Part shown: positions 9,801-21,800 of the stretch, one piece after another | Layout of the letters: each line of letters opens with the position of its first letter | How positions within the stretch are numbered: the stretch's first letter is position 1 | Assembly: GCA_900617975.1 (NCBI GenBank) | Contig: UZAE01012718.1 | Location: 1 to 22,021, forward strand | Direction of reading: 5' to 3' | Length of the DNA stretch: 22,021 bases | DNA from: Rodentolepis nana | Lineage: Eukaryota > Platyhelminthes > Cestoda > Cyclophyllidea > Hymenolepididae | Notes under the pieces: generated by a model | Databases searched by the model: none | Told to the model about the DNA's origin: nothing | The model's input: the letters and a program-made list of their open reading frames with translations, nothing else | Program-made: the position numbers and the translations under genes

Positions 9801-12800
9801 ACTAGTTTAGTAACAAAGCGTCTATTAACTGACCCTAGAAATTATTTATACACCTAATGCTTCATTTCTCCAAACTGTGCTCTGTTGTGGAAAACCTAAT
9901 CAATCATTGGGTTTCATTTTTGTTGTGGTAGAACAGGATTGGTCACATGCGAACAAATAGTGAATATCGGTTAATTTCGCCATATCGCGACTCGCAATAT
10001 CGATAATGGCAATGAGTTATAATGATGGTGGAAAATATTGGCAATTTCGGTCCATGCTTAAGCATTTCTACGTATTTTTGTGAGCTTCCCATTGATAAGA
10101 AATAAGTCAAGTTACCTCCAGGTCTCTGAATAATAGTTAATGAGTATATGTACTTGTAATGGAGTAATGGCCTTCTTATTAATCGTATGCTTCGTATCCG
10201 TTTCAAAGCATATTATTATAGGGTAATTATTGAACCTTGAACAACCTAAGTTCTAGATTCCACTGATTTTTTATTGATTCCTTTGAATGTGTTTTACAAA
10301 TTTATTTACACAAATGGTAAGAAATCGAATGTTGATTTATCGTCTCGAATTATGTGCGCACATTTTCGTTGCCGCGAGGTTCGAAATATCGCTTGAGTGT
10401 TATATAGTATTTTTATAATTTAGGCGTGCTACCACGCAGTAAATATNGTGGAGGTAAGTCTATCGCACACTCCACCTACTAATAAAAGCATTGATAGAGT
10501 GTAAGTGCGAGAACATAAGGGCTAACATTTTCTAGCCCTATAATACACAGCTTTGTGGTCTTTTGTTTATTGATCACCTTTGGATTGATTTGTTTTCTTG
10601 GGAATAGTGGGGGGGGGGGGGTTTGGTTTTCCGNATTGAGTTTCCGTGCTTCACGAAGGATTGTGCGCAAGCACTTTTTCCAAGTCAATTGCGTAGTAGA
10701 GGCCTTCGAGTTTTCCATAATAGGGACAAATTTCTTCAGTTGATTTTGAACTTTTTAATTTAGGTACCTTTCCGTTAATAATCGTACGATTTTAATCTAG
10801 TTCACTGTGTGCTGTAATGAGCAAGTATGCCATCAATTTCATGGAAATGTAGGTATGTAGGTTATTCACTAATTTGAATTTACATATTTGTATTCATCTT
10901 ATTTTTCTATTAAGCTTACTAACGTGATATCCCCCCCCCCTTTGAATGAGTTTGTTGTATGTTGGAAAATACGTATGATAGACACTCCGAAATCGCACCT
11001 TCTCCTGACTAAATCTTGGTATTTTGTGTCAAGTCTTTTTGTCGTGAAGGTCATTCCAAGAGTTTGTCATGTCCAGATATCTAGACGTCACTAGATTAAA
11101 TTCCTAAGGCGGATATTTGAATCGGATGAAGTAATGATGAAATTGCTAATCACTATTGCAACAGTAAATATTTCATCGCGATTGCAGCTATTTGTCACTT
11201 CCTTCTTTCCTCCCTTTCATCACACGGCCCATTTATAGAAATTTATAATTGCATTGTTATAAGGGGATTCATGACCTGCTGACATCTAAACCGTTTCTCC
11301 TTACAGTGAATAATGAAGAAGCAGTCATCAAGCTCCTTAAGAAGTGCTGCGATCCAAACGTGGTTAATTCCTTTGCGGAAGGCATTCCTCCTGATAGTAC
11401 AAGGGTAATATTTCAGTTGCTTTCTCTACCCCATATGTTCTTTTCATTCACTTACTAATGCGTTGTTTTCCTATTTGGCAGTCAACTGATAGTCTTCTAA
11501 CAGCAGGGTCTAAAAATGCCCAAGCATCTCATACAACGCCTTCTAACGCCACCCCCGGCAGTACCTCCCCCTCTCTACTTGCGCAATCCGCAGCCAACGT
11601 CCAGCAAACTCTTGTCTCCCAATCAGTATCACCACCGAAAACAGAACAGGTTACTCTGCATATAACCCTCGAGAGGGAACCTGGAGGAGGTCTGGGCTTG
11701 AGTATTGCTGGAGGAGTGGGCTCGGTACCATTTCGTGGCTTGGATCAAGGCATCTTTGTTAGTCGCCTTGCTCCTGGGGGGTTGGCAGAGACGTCGGGGC
11801 TGAAAGTTGGGGATAAGTTGCTAGAGGTGAGTGGTTGGCCATCAATTTTAGAATGAATTGCTTTAACTATTGAACTTTTCTAAGCAAAATTTTGGAAAAT
11901 GTTATGACTTTTCATTCATTGTACCACTTCTTTATAGTTGTCCGGTTTGCCAACATTGGAGAAGGCGTAAACCTATTTATTTAAATTGAAAGCTAAGCAT
12001 TTTTCATCATTTGTTTTGGATAGATGTGTATGAAGCTCCTAAAACACCTTTTCTTGAGAAGTTTCCTATTGCTTACGCTTTATCGATCAATGTTATATAC
12101 TATGTTTCATCAGTTGTGTACTGATGGATCTCGAATCCTTTTCATCTTTTTGATCCATTATTTTCTTAAACTGTTTGGTTGTGTATCCTCACTTTATCAT
12201 ATTCTTGATGCAAGGAAAATTGTTTGAATATGTTTGTTTCATTGGTGAGGGAATCAAGCCTTTTCTCTCGTACACCTTATTTGTGTCGATTATTGAAGTC
12301 CTCTCTCACAAGACCATCGCTGAAGCAACTGCTACAATTGTTGCCTTACCAAGCAGCCAATCATTTATCAATTATTCAAATCAATTTATTACAGACTGGG
12401 TGGAGTGGGAAATTGAATTTTAATTTTTAGTTTCTGAACTATGTTTAATTCTAGGTATAATTTGTTTATAATCCCCTTAGTTTGAAATACTTGAGAATAT
12501 CCTATTCGGCTGAAGCCTAACTTTGAGAAAAGGGTTGAGTATTAATTATACTCTATGCTAGTTAAACAATGAGATTAATTTCTACTAAGGGGTGTTTAGA
12601 ATGCATTTGGATTAAAGCGACTTAAAAGTTAAGCTCTTTGTTAAATTATTGCCACTGATTCTGGTTTTGCTTCTTTTAATGGCTCTATCCACCCGCGCAA
12701 GTTGTTTAGTCGCCATACTAGATGCAAATTTGATGCTTACTAATCATTAGTGTGTAAAATGGTGCTTCATTGTTATTCATTGAGATTCACCCACTGCATT

Positions 12801-15800
12801 CATGTAGTTGCAAAGTAATTACTATTATTGTACCAAGCTTTCATCATGAACTATCTGATGACTCTAGATCTGCTTTCTTTAAGAGAACAGGAAGTAAACT
12901 TATCTCTATTTTCGATGGTCTGTTGGCTGGAAGTAAAGCTACAGGTCTTCTTTTCTTTCTTCCTGTTCTTGGTAGTTGTGGCTACATTATGATTTCAGCT
13001 GTCGTCAGGTGATATTACTGATATTGCACAGATTATGTCAGTTTCAAGCTAACGTTAGATTTGCTACAATATTTATTAATATTTTTAATCTCATCAAGTG
13101 CCGTTGTTCTATAAGAATCTTCTACCATTTAATTATTACCTGCCTGATTATGGTAAATTGCACCTGTTTCTTCAATGTGTTGCTTTTTACTCATAAAACA
13201 TTAACTGCGTATTATCTCCTTTGTTGCGTTCCTCTTATCTCTCTTCCTACCTTGTCTTGGCTTTTGCCTAATTGAATGACTTTCATAGGCTTTCTCTTCT
13301 TTATTTCCATCGATTCGTTATCCAGCTCCCTTTAAATTTAAGGGAAAGGTGATTTCGATCTTTTTGTGTTAAAATAAGTGTTTTTGCACTGCCAAGGATC
13401 TTCTTGTGCATTAAAGCACGATGACGCTTTATCATTTAGGGAGAGAGGGTGGTAAAAGTGAATCGCAGATGGAGATAGAAAGCGGGAATATTTGGGAATA
13501 AGCAACGATGAAGCGTTTATGCTAACCTACTTCTGATACCTACCTCGAATTACGTTACATTGCGTTGAGGTGACTGTTCTGTGCATTTTGCTTATATGGT
13601 TGGCGATAAGTAAAAGAAAAGGAACAGCTGACAGTTAGATCAGAGCAGACATGGCCAAAATATGTTTTTTTTTACGTTTTCAAGAGCCTTATTACCCCTT
13701 GGCGCGTTTTTAAAGTAAAGTCGTAGATGCACTTTTTGTAAATTTGCGTAACTAATAAGGTCTGACTTTCAACCGTAGCTCATTGCTGTAAGAATTACGA
13801 TTGGTTATTCTTTGTTGAAAAGAGTGGGCTTATGAGCTAATAACGTTATTTTGTGTTATTATTTCAAATACGTGGAGTCACCACCACGTCAGTCTCATAA
13901 TGTGTCTGCAGCAGACTTGCTCACTAGTTGCTTTTCAGACACTCGCGGTGTTACATGGTTAATTAATCTTGGCATCACTTCATTGTTGCTTACGTGCCAC
14001 ACTATTTCGTCGTCTTTATTGTGATTTCTCCACTTCGAATCGAGTATCATTCTCACATAATTCTCTATAATTGAGTAAAATTCTTAGAAAATCAAGCCAA
14101 ATGTTCATTTACATAGATATATGAAATACTAAGCAAAGAGCTTCAATAAACCCTTTCAAGTTCTACTTCTCTAGCTCATCTGTCTATAGGTGGAAGAATA
14201 ATGTTGACCATTCTGATAGATTAACTAGCTTCTTTATCCAAAATATACAATTGCTGGCACTCAAGTGGTGGGCGAAGTGCCTATTGAATGTGGTATAACA
14301 ATGAGGTCTAATTCCTTTCCATTCTACTTTAAGTCTGTTTCTCTTTTTTTGAAGATTCGCATGACCACCATAGAATCAAAAGTTATGTCTTGTGTGATAT
14401 TTTTTCCCACGTAAAGACTCCTTAAAAATTAACGCTTTAATAATCGGTTGTTTCTGGACTATTTTTCCCACAGTAATCACCTACTTCATCAAGGCGAGTT
14501 AATTGTATGAGATATAAATTTTTTGCAATCACTCTTTTCATGAGAAAAAGCTGACATTTTGTGCTTGCCTAGCACTTTGCTTGGCAAAAGCGCTTAAAGG
14601 AGGAGCTGGCGAGTGACATTGTGCATCACATTCTTGTTTTCCCAGTTTATTTATGGTGAGCACACACACTAAGAAGCAATTTAGCTGACTAAAAACGTGC
14701 GAGTTTTGAGCCTAAGAGAGGGTGGTGTGTTGAGAATTAAAGTTTGTCTTCAAGTAACCTTTTTTTCCTCTAAATCTTCATGACAGAATTTCAATCTAGA
14801 ATACACATTGAGCAAACGACTAATATTCTGTGATCACAGATTATGAGCTATCCTGCTACTTCCCCCCTAGATCAATGTTAATTGTCGTAGCTAATTATTT
14901 TGTTTACTCGTTGGTGAATTTCGAGTTTGTGAGCTCTGGGTTTTCAATCGAACATTTTGGTCACTGAGCATAATTAGAAATTTAACTTCTACTGTCAGCC
15001 TACGTGTGTCGTCTTATTATATCACTTATTTTAGTATTACTGAAATCAATCATTTTGGTCACCCTCGCACTTTGTTCCTCTTTGGTATTTGGAATCGTGT
15101 TAATTTTTCATTAGGTATCTAGCAGAATTAGTAATTCACAATTGCACTTTACTTAACTCTTGCATAAATCACCTATGAGATAGTTGTGTGCACGCACTTC
15201 AAATAATTAGCCTTTTCTATATGGTATTTGTGAAATTTGGTGCTGTTATCCAAATTGCTAATCAATTCCAAATCTCAGGTAAGTAATTTACCTTGTACAA
15301 GGACTTTACAGAAACCATCTCAATGTAGAAACTCAATCTATTTAATTCATGTCGCTTGTGTGTCTTAACCAATACAGCCAACCATTTTGCTACCAAAATT
15401 AAGCTAACAATCACATCTGCCAGTACGGACGCACTTGCCTGCACGCAGATGAGATCAATCAGTAAAACAGTGACTGTATCATGAAATATGCTCTTTCTCG
15501 TATTCCTTACCATGTCAGGGGATTGTGGCTCTGTGGTTATGTGTCCTCTCACACCTTGTATCCTACACACTTTTTGGCCCAAGGTTATATTTTATCTAAA
15601 TCAAAGTGATCGTGTGCTCTACTCACATTCTATGCGAGCTGGGATGCGTGTAAAACACATTCAGATTACCTACGTCATAGTTGAGCACCGTCAAAAATTA
15701 TAGACTATTTAGTCTAATGTCCTTACCAAGTCAGTCAAATACAAACTATTAAAAATGGATATGTGGGTGTGGTTTTTAAGAATAGTCTTCTATGTGTGTT

Positions 15801-18800
15801 AATCACGTTATCTCCTGTTAGCTAAATGTCTAGTTGAGTAACTTATTAGACAATTCAGACATGTAAATGAACCATTCTGTCCATTGCATGTAAATTCATT
15901 TACACAATATTTGCCTTTTCAGGTGAACGGCGTGAGTATGGTTAACGTTGAGCACCAAGTGGCTGTGAGCGCTCTTCGCACAGACGCCACACGATTCAAG
16001 CTCTTGCTCTGTCGCGAAGTGCCCGTTGTCACCCATGCGCCTCCTCACTCATCTCATACAATCAATGTGGAATCCACCAATGACGATCGATCGGCAAAAG
16101 CCTTCCCCCTTCAACCGACATATCTTGCGGATCCTCAGAGAGCGCATAATTTGCCTTCCAGTCTACTCAATACCACTTCTCTTGGAAGGCTTATACCCAG
16201 TTCTACTCTTCCCTTTGCTCAAGCTGCACCTACGGCTATGCAAGTAAGAGATCTGTCGATATTTGGTGTGCTCCCCAGGGGCGTAACCACTCACGTGTTC
16301 TCCTGGGAAGTCAGGGGTCACGCATTCAATGCACTCGGTGCACACGTAGTGAACAGACTGACTAATCATAAAGGTTTATATGACAATAGATTTCGCGTTT
16401 TTCGTCGTGGAAGTTAGTTATATATTTCCTAAAATGCTTGTCTCTCATACTATTATGATGGGAAAGTAATTTTACTGAATGGCCAATTTGTGATTAAACA
16501 TTGTACTGAAAATTTTTATTTGTAGCTTTGTTAAATAATAGAGGATTTATTAAATCATAGAATTATTTGACTCAATTACTAAAACTGTTTAAGGTCTCCA
16601 AAGGCTTGCTTAAAGTTATAGCAAAATAATAATTAATTAATTAATAATTAATTTAGTGTTAAATGTATGCTCCTACGTTTAGGTTCGCGTTGTATATTTT
16701 GCCAATTGTCTAATAGCCTTACTAAAACTATATTATTGGCCTACTTATATCAAGAGATAATCTTTAAATATTATTTGTATAATTCAAAATACTGCAATCT
16801 CGGCTCGAATATTGATTTTAATGAAGTTAAATGCGCTTGCTAAGAACACGAGTTTCTTATATGAGCCTCCGTTTTTTCAGCAAGTCGAATGAATTTAATA
16901 AACGGTTAAATGAAAATAATCGTACGTTTGCTTTGCTAGACTTTTTATCTTCTATTTGCTATGGCTTTTTATTTTCCCTTTGTTTGAGAAATTTGCAAGG
17001 GAAAAACTTAATCTCAACACATGGGAAAGATACAAATGCCAGTTTTATGCTTTGTTTAAGGATTCCCGAAGTGATTATGACAATTTGTTGCTATGCCAAT
17101 AAGTAGAACTTTCCTATTTCGCAGAAGTGTCTTTAAAACTCATATGTTCCACCAAATTGCAATTTCGAGCGTTTACTTGGCAGTGCCAATATTTGTTTAG
17201 ACCACATTTTTCTTCCAATGAGCTTACTGCCAGTCAAACGATTGGAAGAAACCATTTCAGCACTTACATCAAAGTCATGCCATAAGTTTTTGATCAACTG
17301 CCTTAGTCACAAACTAATACTGATTCCATAAAGGTGGTAATAGGGCGTCAGGGTCATGTCTGGGGGAATGGGAAAAAATAGTTTTGTAGGAGATTGGGAC
17401 GACATAAGATCCTGTTATCCCTTCTCTCTACCTGTGTAATCACCTTCCACTGTGCCATTGTATTCATTTTATAATTCGAGCATTGTTTTCTCTCAACTTT
17501 CTCTGTTTATCCTTCAGCAATTGATTATTTTGAGGTCGTTAATTTTATGTTACGTATAAACTGTTCTCCTATTTACACTGCGTTCCTTAGTAAAAGCACT
17601 TATTTCTTCTATAGATGTTAATATTGCTGTTTTCTTTACTATTTTGTTTACTTATTTGTCTGATTTTCTCAGCCACTGGAACTACTCCTTCTTTTCTGTT
17701 GATTCCCACGTTCTTCGATTTTAAATCTGTGTTTTGTTCGTTTATTATTTGATTGGAGAAATATATTTTATTTTATATCAAATGGCAGGTGTTTTGATGG
17801 TTATCATTAGCCCTTTAGTTGACTTCAGGCTTCACATAGGGAAGAAACATCAAAGTGAAAAAAAGTCGAGAGGGGGAACAGAAGAGTGATTCACAGATGT
17901 AAAAGAGACAGAAACAAAAGTGGAAAAAGGTGAGGTGAGAACTGTGGGAGTAGCCGAATATGACATACAGTGGGGTGATGGTAGTTTGAAGTCAGAAGTC
18001 AACTGCCGGTTAATAGACTTTTCTGCCATATGAGTATACGTTGCCCAGGGTACACCACGTGGATTTAAGTCTATCGCACACCCCGAGTGGAGAAATATAA
18101 TGCATTCATATAAACTATCCTATGGTAAAAAAATAAGTACATTATGCGGTTTTAAGTATTGAATGACTCGAATGTATATATTTCCGAAACTGGATCCTAA
18201 TTTGATCTCATCTGATCTATCACGCAGGAGATAATGAATTTCCTGTCTATATCAGCCTCACCATTTTATAACAATCGTTTTAGTGATAGCATACGGCATA
18301 CCCTTCAAAGATGGACTTATGTTTACAAATATTTAATAGATGTTTGACTAATTTTCTCAGAATTTATTTCAATTTGGATGATTTATATGAAATTAAAACC
18401 AGGTTCTTGTGTGGCAAATGGTTCTTACAGTTTCCAAATGGTTTTATTCGCACTTTTTTGCAAATATAAGGTATCTTAACGTTTCTAGTGAAGCACAAAA
18501 ACATTTACTTTTCGCTACTTTGTAAACTAATATTGATCGTTGTGTTTATTTAAATTACGGAATTTTGCTGCTTTGGCCTGACACACACATTTACTTCCCG
18601 CAGTATTTCTGTGTTTTTTCCCAGTTGAATTCGCCAACTATTTCTCTAACAAGTGGTTATTTACTGCCAAGGTTTGCTTGATTTAACCCAAAAGTTCACC
18701 TTGCTTTTTTTTTTGCGAAGTCACCCGTTTGGAATGAATAACTTTGTTNATATAATTTTGTAATGAGCTACACATGTAGGAAAGAGCATAATGTTTTTTT

Positions 18801-21800
18801 TATTTAAATTGACTTCTCTATTGGCTGTCCTTTAAATTGGCGCACACACCCTGTTGAAAGGATACATTTAAGCGTTCAATTTTTTTTCCAACTTCCCTAA
18901 TATATGACAATTAGGGCTAATGCACAGCATAGATTTAATTAAACCTTGATTGAGGAATTTTGAAAATCTATTTGTCTTCGGACTTCTAAGTTCTTCATCG
19001 CGTAGATGACTTGGAAAGGAGACAAATTGTTGCGTAAGCAATCGTATCTATGCTATTTGCTAGTAAGCTGGAAAGGTGTCTTTTCATTCTTTCACCCTGC
19101 AGTCAATTTAGCCCACTCAGAACCTTGTTCATCTCAAGATCTCATCACAAACTTTATTTTTCTTAATGAACAATAACTAGAAGAACAAGTAGTTTAAAAT
19201 GAAATGATTTATTTATTTCAAATGACAGGCTTTATGATAGCTATCATTAGTCCTTTAGTTGACTTTGGGCTTCACAGAGAGGAGAAGGAACAACAAAGTC
19301 ACAAAAGTCGAGAGAGGGAACAGAAGAGTGATTCACAGATGTAAAAGCGACAGACAGGCACAATGGTAGAGAAAAAGGTAAAGTGAGTACTGTGGAGGGG
19401 TCGAATATGGCATACAGTGGGGTCATGGTAGTTTGAAGTCAGAAGTCAATTGTTGATTAATAGACTTTTTGCCGTATGATTATATGTTGCCCAGGGTGCA
19501 CCACGTGGAGGTAAGTCTATTGCGCACCTCTGAAATGAAATTACTACTTTCTATAGATATTCATTTCGGGGTTAATTTGTTTTGAATATTTTTTCTTCGA
19601 ACAGGAGGCTATTGATTGACTTAGACCTGTTCCAATAAAGTCATAATATTAATTCCGAAAGCTTATTCATAAAACTAATATACTTTGTTTCGGTATAACA
19701 GGTTGTATGCAAGAAGTAATAAGGCATTGGGATTCTTGCTTTGTGAACTTTCATGTGAGGCGTAACTGACACACAGATGACTGCCATGCTTTTGACAAGA
19801 ATGCAACTTGACACGAGTCCATAATAGGTTTAGATAGAGTTCGTAATTACTCCAGTTATCCATACTAACCAGATTGCAAACTCTCCCACAGTGAATTGAT
19901 CAGTCTTCTCGGACTCAAACGATTGCCAAGTGATAACTGGACAGTGATCAGCATAGATTGTCAATCATGCCAACGTAGTCATTCTACTCTATTTGAGTCC
20001 TTTTTGCAATGATCCTAAATTGATAACTACATCGGTCTTTTTGATTTTATGCTTTGTGACTTAAATATTGAAATCAAAGTGTGCTCTTATGCTTTTCTCA
20101 ACATTGTCCTACTCTTGTATCTGTTGAGCAGACATGTTCATCTTCTCGTTAGCCTTCCAAACTGGCTTCCTTCCATCTGGGCGTACTGCATGAAGCCAAA
20201 TCTAATCGTGTGCTCTCTGTCGAACAGCGTTTCAGCAGACACATTAAATGAAAACTTTGTACATATATTCATATTTGACGTTTCGTTTTCTATTTCAGCT
20301 AATAAAATGCACACTCCATCGTGATTGGAGCGGACTTGGTTTCAGCATTGCCGGGGGTCGTGGTGTTTTGGGTCCTCAAGCTGATGCGTCGGTGAGTCAC
20401 CCCCTACTGCCTCCACACAGATTTAAAACATCGAATGCCTGCTTGTGGGTTTGAGGTCAGGTCAAATTTGGCCATTCCGGCCGTGTGAAAGTGGTAGGGG
20501 CATAAACCAATAACGACTGGGAGGTATTGAAAACACCAATCTTATTTAGAAAATTGAAATAAGAAAACAAATCGATGATCCAACGTCAATGATATAGAGA
20601 GAAGATCTCAATTCACGTAATTTTCCTACAGTTAGAATTGCCAACAATTCCGAATATTGCGGTTCCTCTAGCCCATAATTATCGCTTTGTATTACGCTGG
20701 TCTAATTACCAAGTCGAACTAGCTATATGTGTTTAAATACTCCTTTCCGTTAAATAAATAAAATAGTTCATATTACGTTTAAAACATAAGTATTGACAAA
20801 TCCCTCAACTTATTCGAGTTTAGCTAATTAATCAAGAGTGATCTTTAGAGTTAAATACAAAACTAATGGGCAGTGAGTGGATGCTTGTCAATTAAATGGG
20901 TCGATGTTCATTTCTATCGCCAACACGGATAGTGGAAATCGAATTTTTCAATCAAGGATATTCTAAACAAATAGGCAAGTTTGCCTCCTGTTAATGGTTT
21001 TGTCGCGGATCTATTTCAGAGACATCTTTCGCTTAGAATGACCTCTAACACACGGACTCCGTTTCCATGGTGGTTCCTCTTGTCTGTATCTATTTGAAAT
21101 GTTTCTATCATCTTTAGGCCCATTTAAACTTTCTTGAGGTAAGGTTCATCCCCCCCCCTCACTCTCCAAACTGATTAGAGTTGATGGTTCATCATTCGAA
21201 CCCTCCTGCTGATTAGATATTATATTAATTTGATTTTCTCAACTCATCCTACTCTTGCTCCTATTGCCTCTAATCATTACTAACTACAAATATATCTTGC
21301 TCAGTTGTGGATTTTGTTTCATTGATCTAATCCTAGTTTGCTTTGCTGCTTGCTTAGTGGTTATTTTGGTTAATAAATGGGTGTTTTTTATTCTGATTTA
21401 TTTACAGACTATTTACATTAGCCGAATTGTTGAAGGCGGTGCCGCTGATAAAACTGGACAACTTCGAGTTGGAGATCAATTGTATAAGGTATGTTAGTCA
21501 CTTTTGTTGTTTCATGAAATTCACCGACCTTAGCTTTTTTATGTCAATGGACGTAGGTTGTATGAGAAGCGCTCTATTTTGTACAGTTGCATCATCATTA
21601 TTGGAAAGCTTTGGCTTGAGTGATTACAAAAATGTATTGATGGAAAAGTTGTCTCTTCGTTGGTTTTGATTATCTTGCATTTTGCAATGTATTTGGAACT
21701 GTGCTCAAAAATTTTGGTAGAAAAGGTCTTGACACTTACATTTTGAGTCCTCGGGGCAGATAAGCAGGATGCGAGAGTGAATATTCAACCATAGTACCTT

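Larger units (their letters stand above)
9660..11306 (+). other. Intron between exons H and I
   Basis: 1647 bases. It holds retroposon fragment 5, two N positions (10447 and 10634), a 13-G run at 10609-10621 and a 10-C run at 10931-10940. The open frame at 9943-10206 on the - strand shows no recognised domain. Confidence 0.65.
16244..20298 (+). other. Large intron between PDZ1 and PDZ2 exons
   Basis: 4055 bases, holding retroposon copies 6 and 7, the AT-palindromic patch near 16628-16655 and an N at 18749. Its first 170 bases are GC-richer than the rest and stay open in the exon K frame. The open frame at 16831-17106 is not recognised. Confidence 0.7.

Noticed and set aside
12770..13275. Overlapping open frames of 80 and 99 codons in the large intron
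   Set aside because: They are T-rich sequence giving hydrophobic strings without motifs, not conserved-looking and not bounded by matched splice sites.
15262..15582. 106-codon hydrophobic open frame on the - strand inside the PDZ1 intron
   Set aside because: It has no domain I recognise, no supporting neighbour, and lies in AT-rich intron where frames of this length occur by chance.
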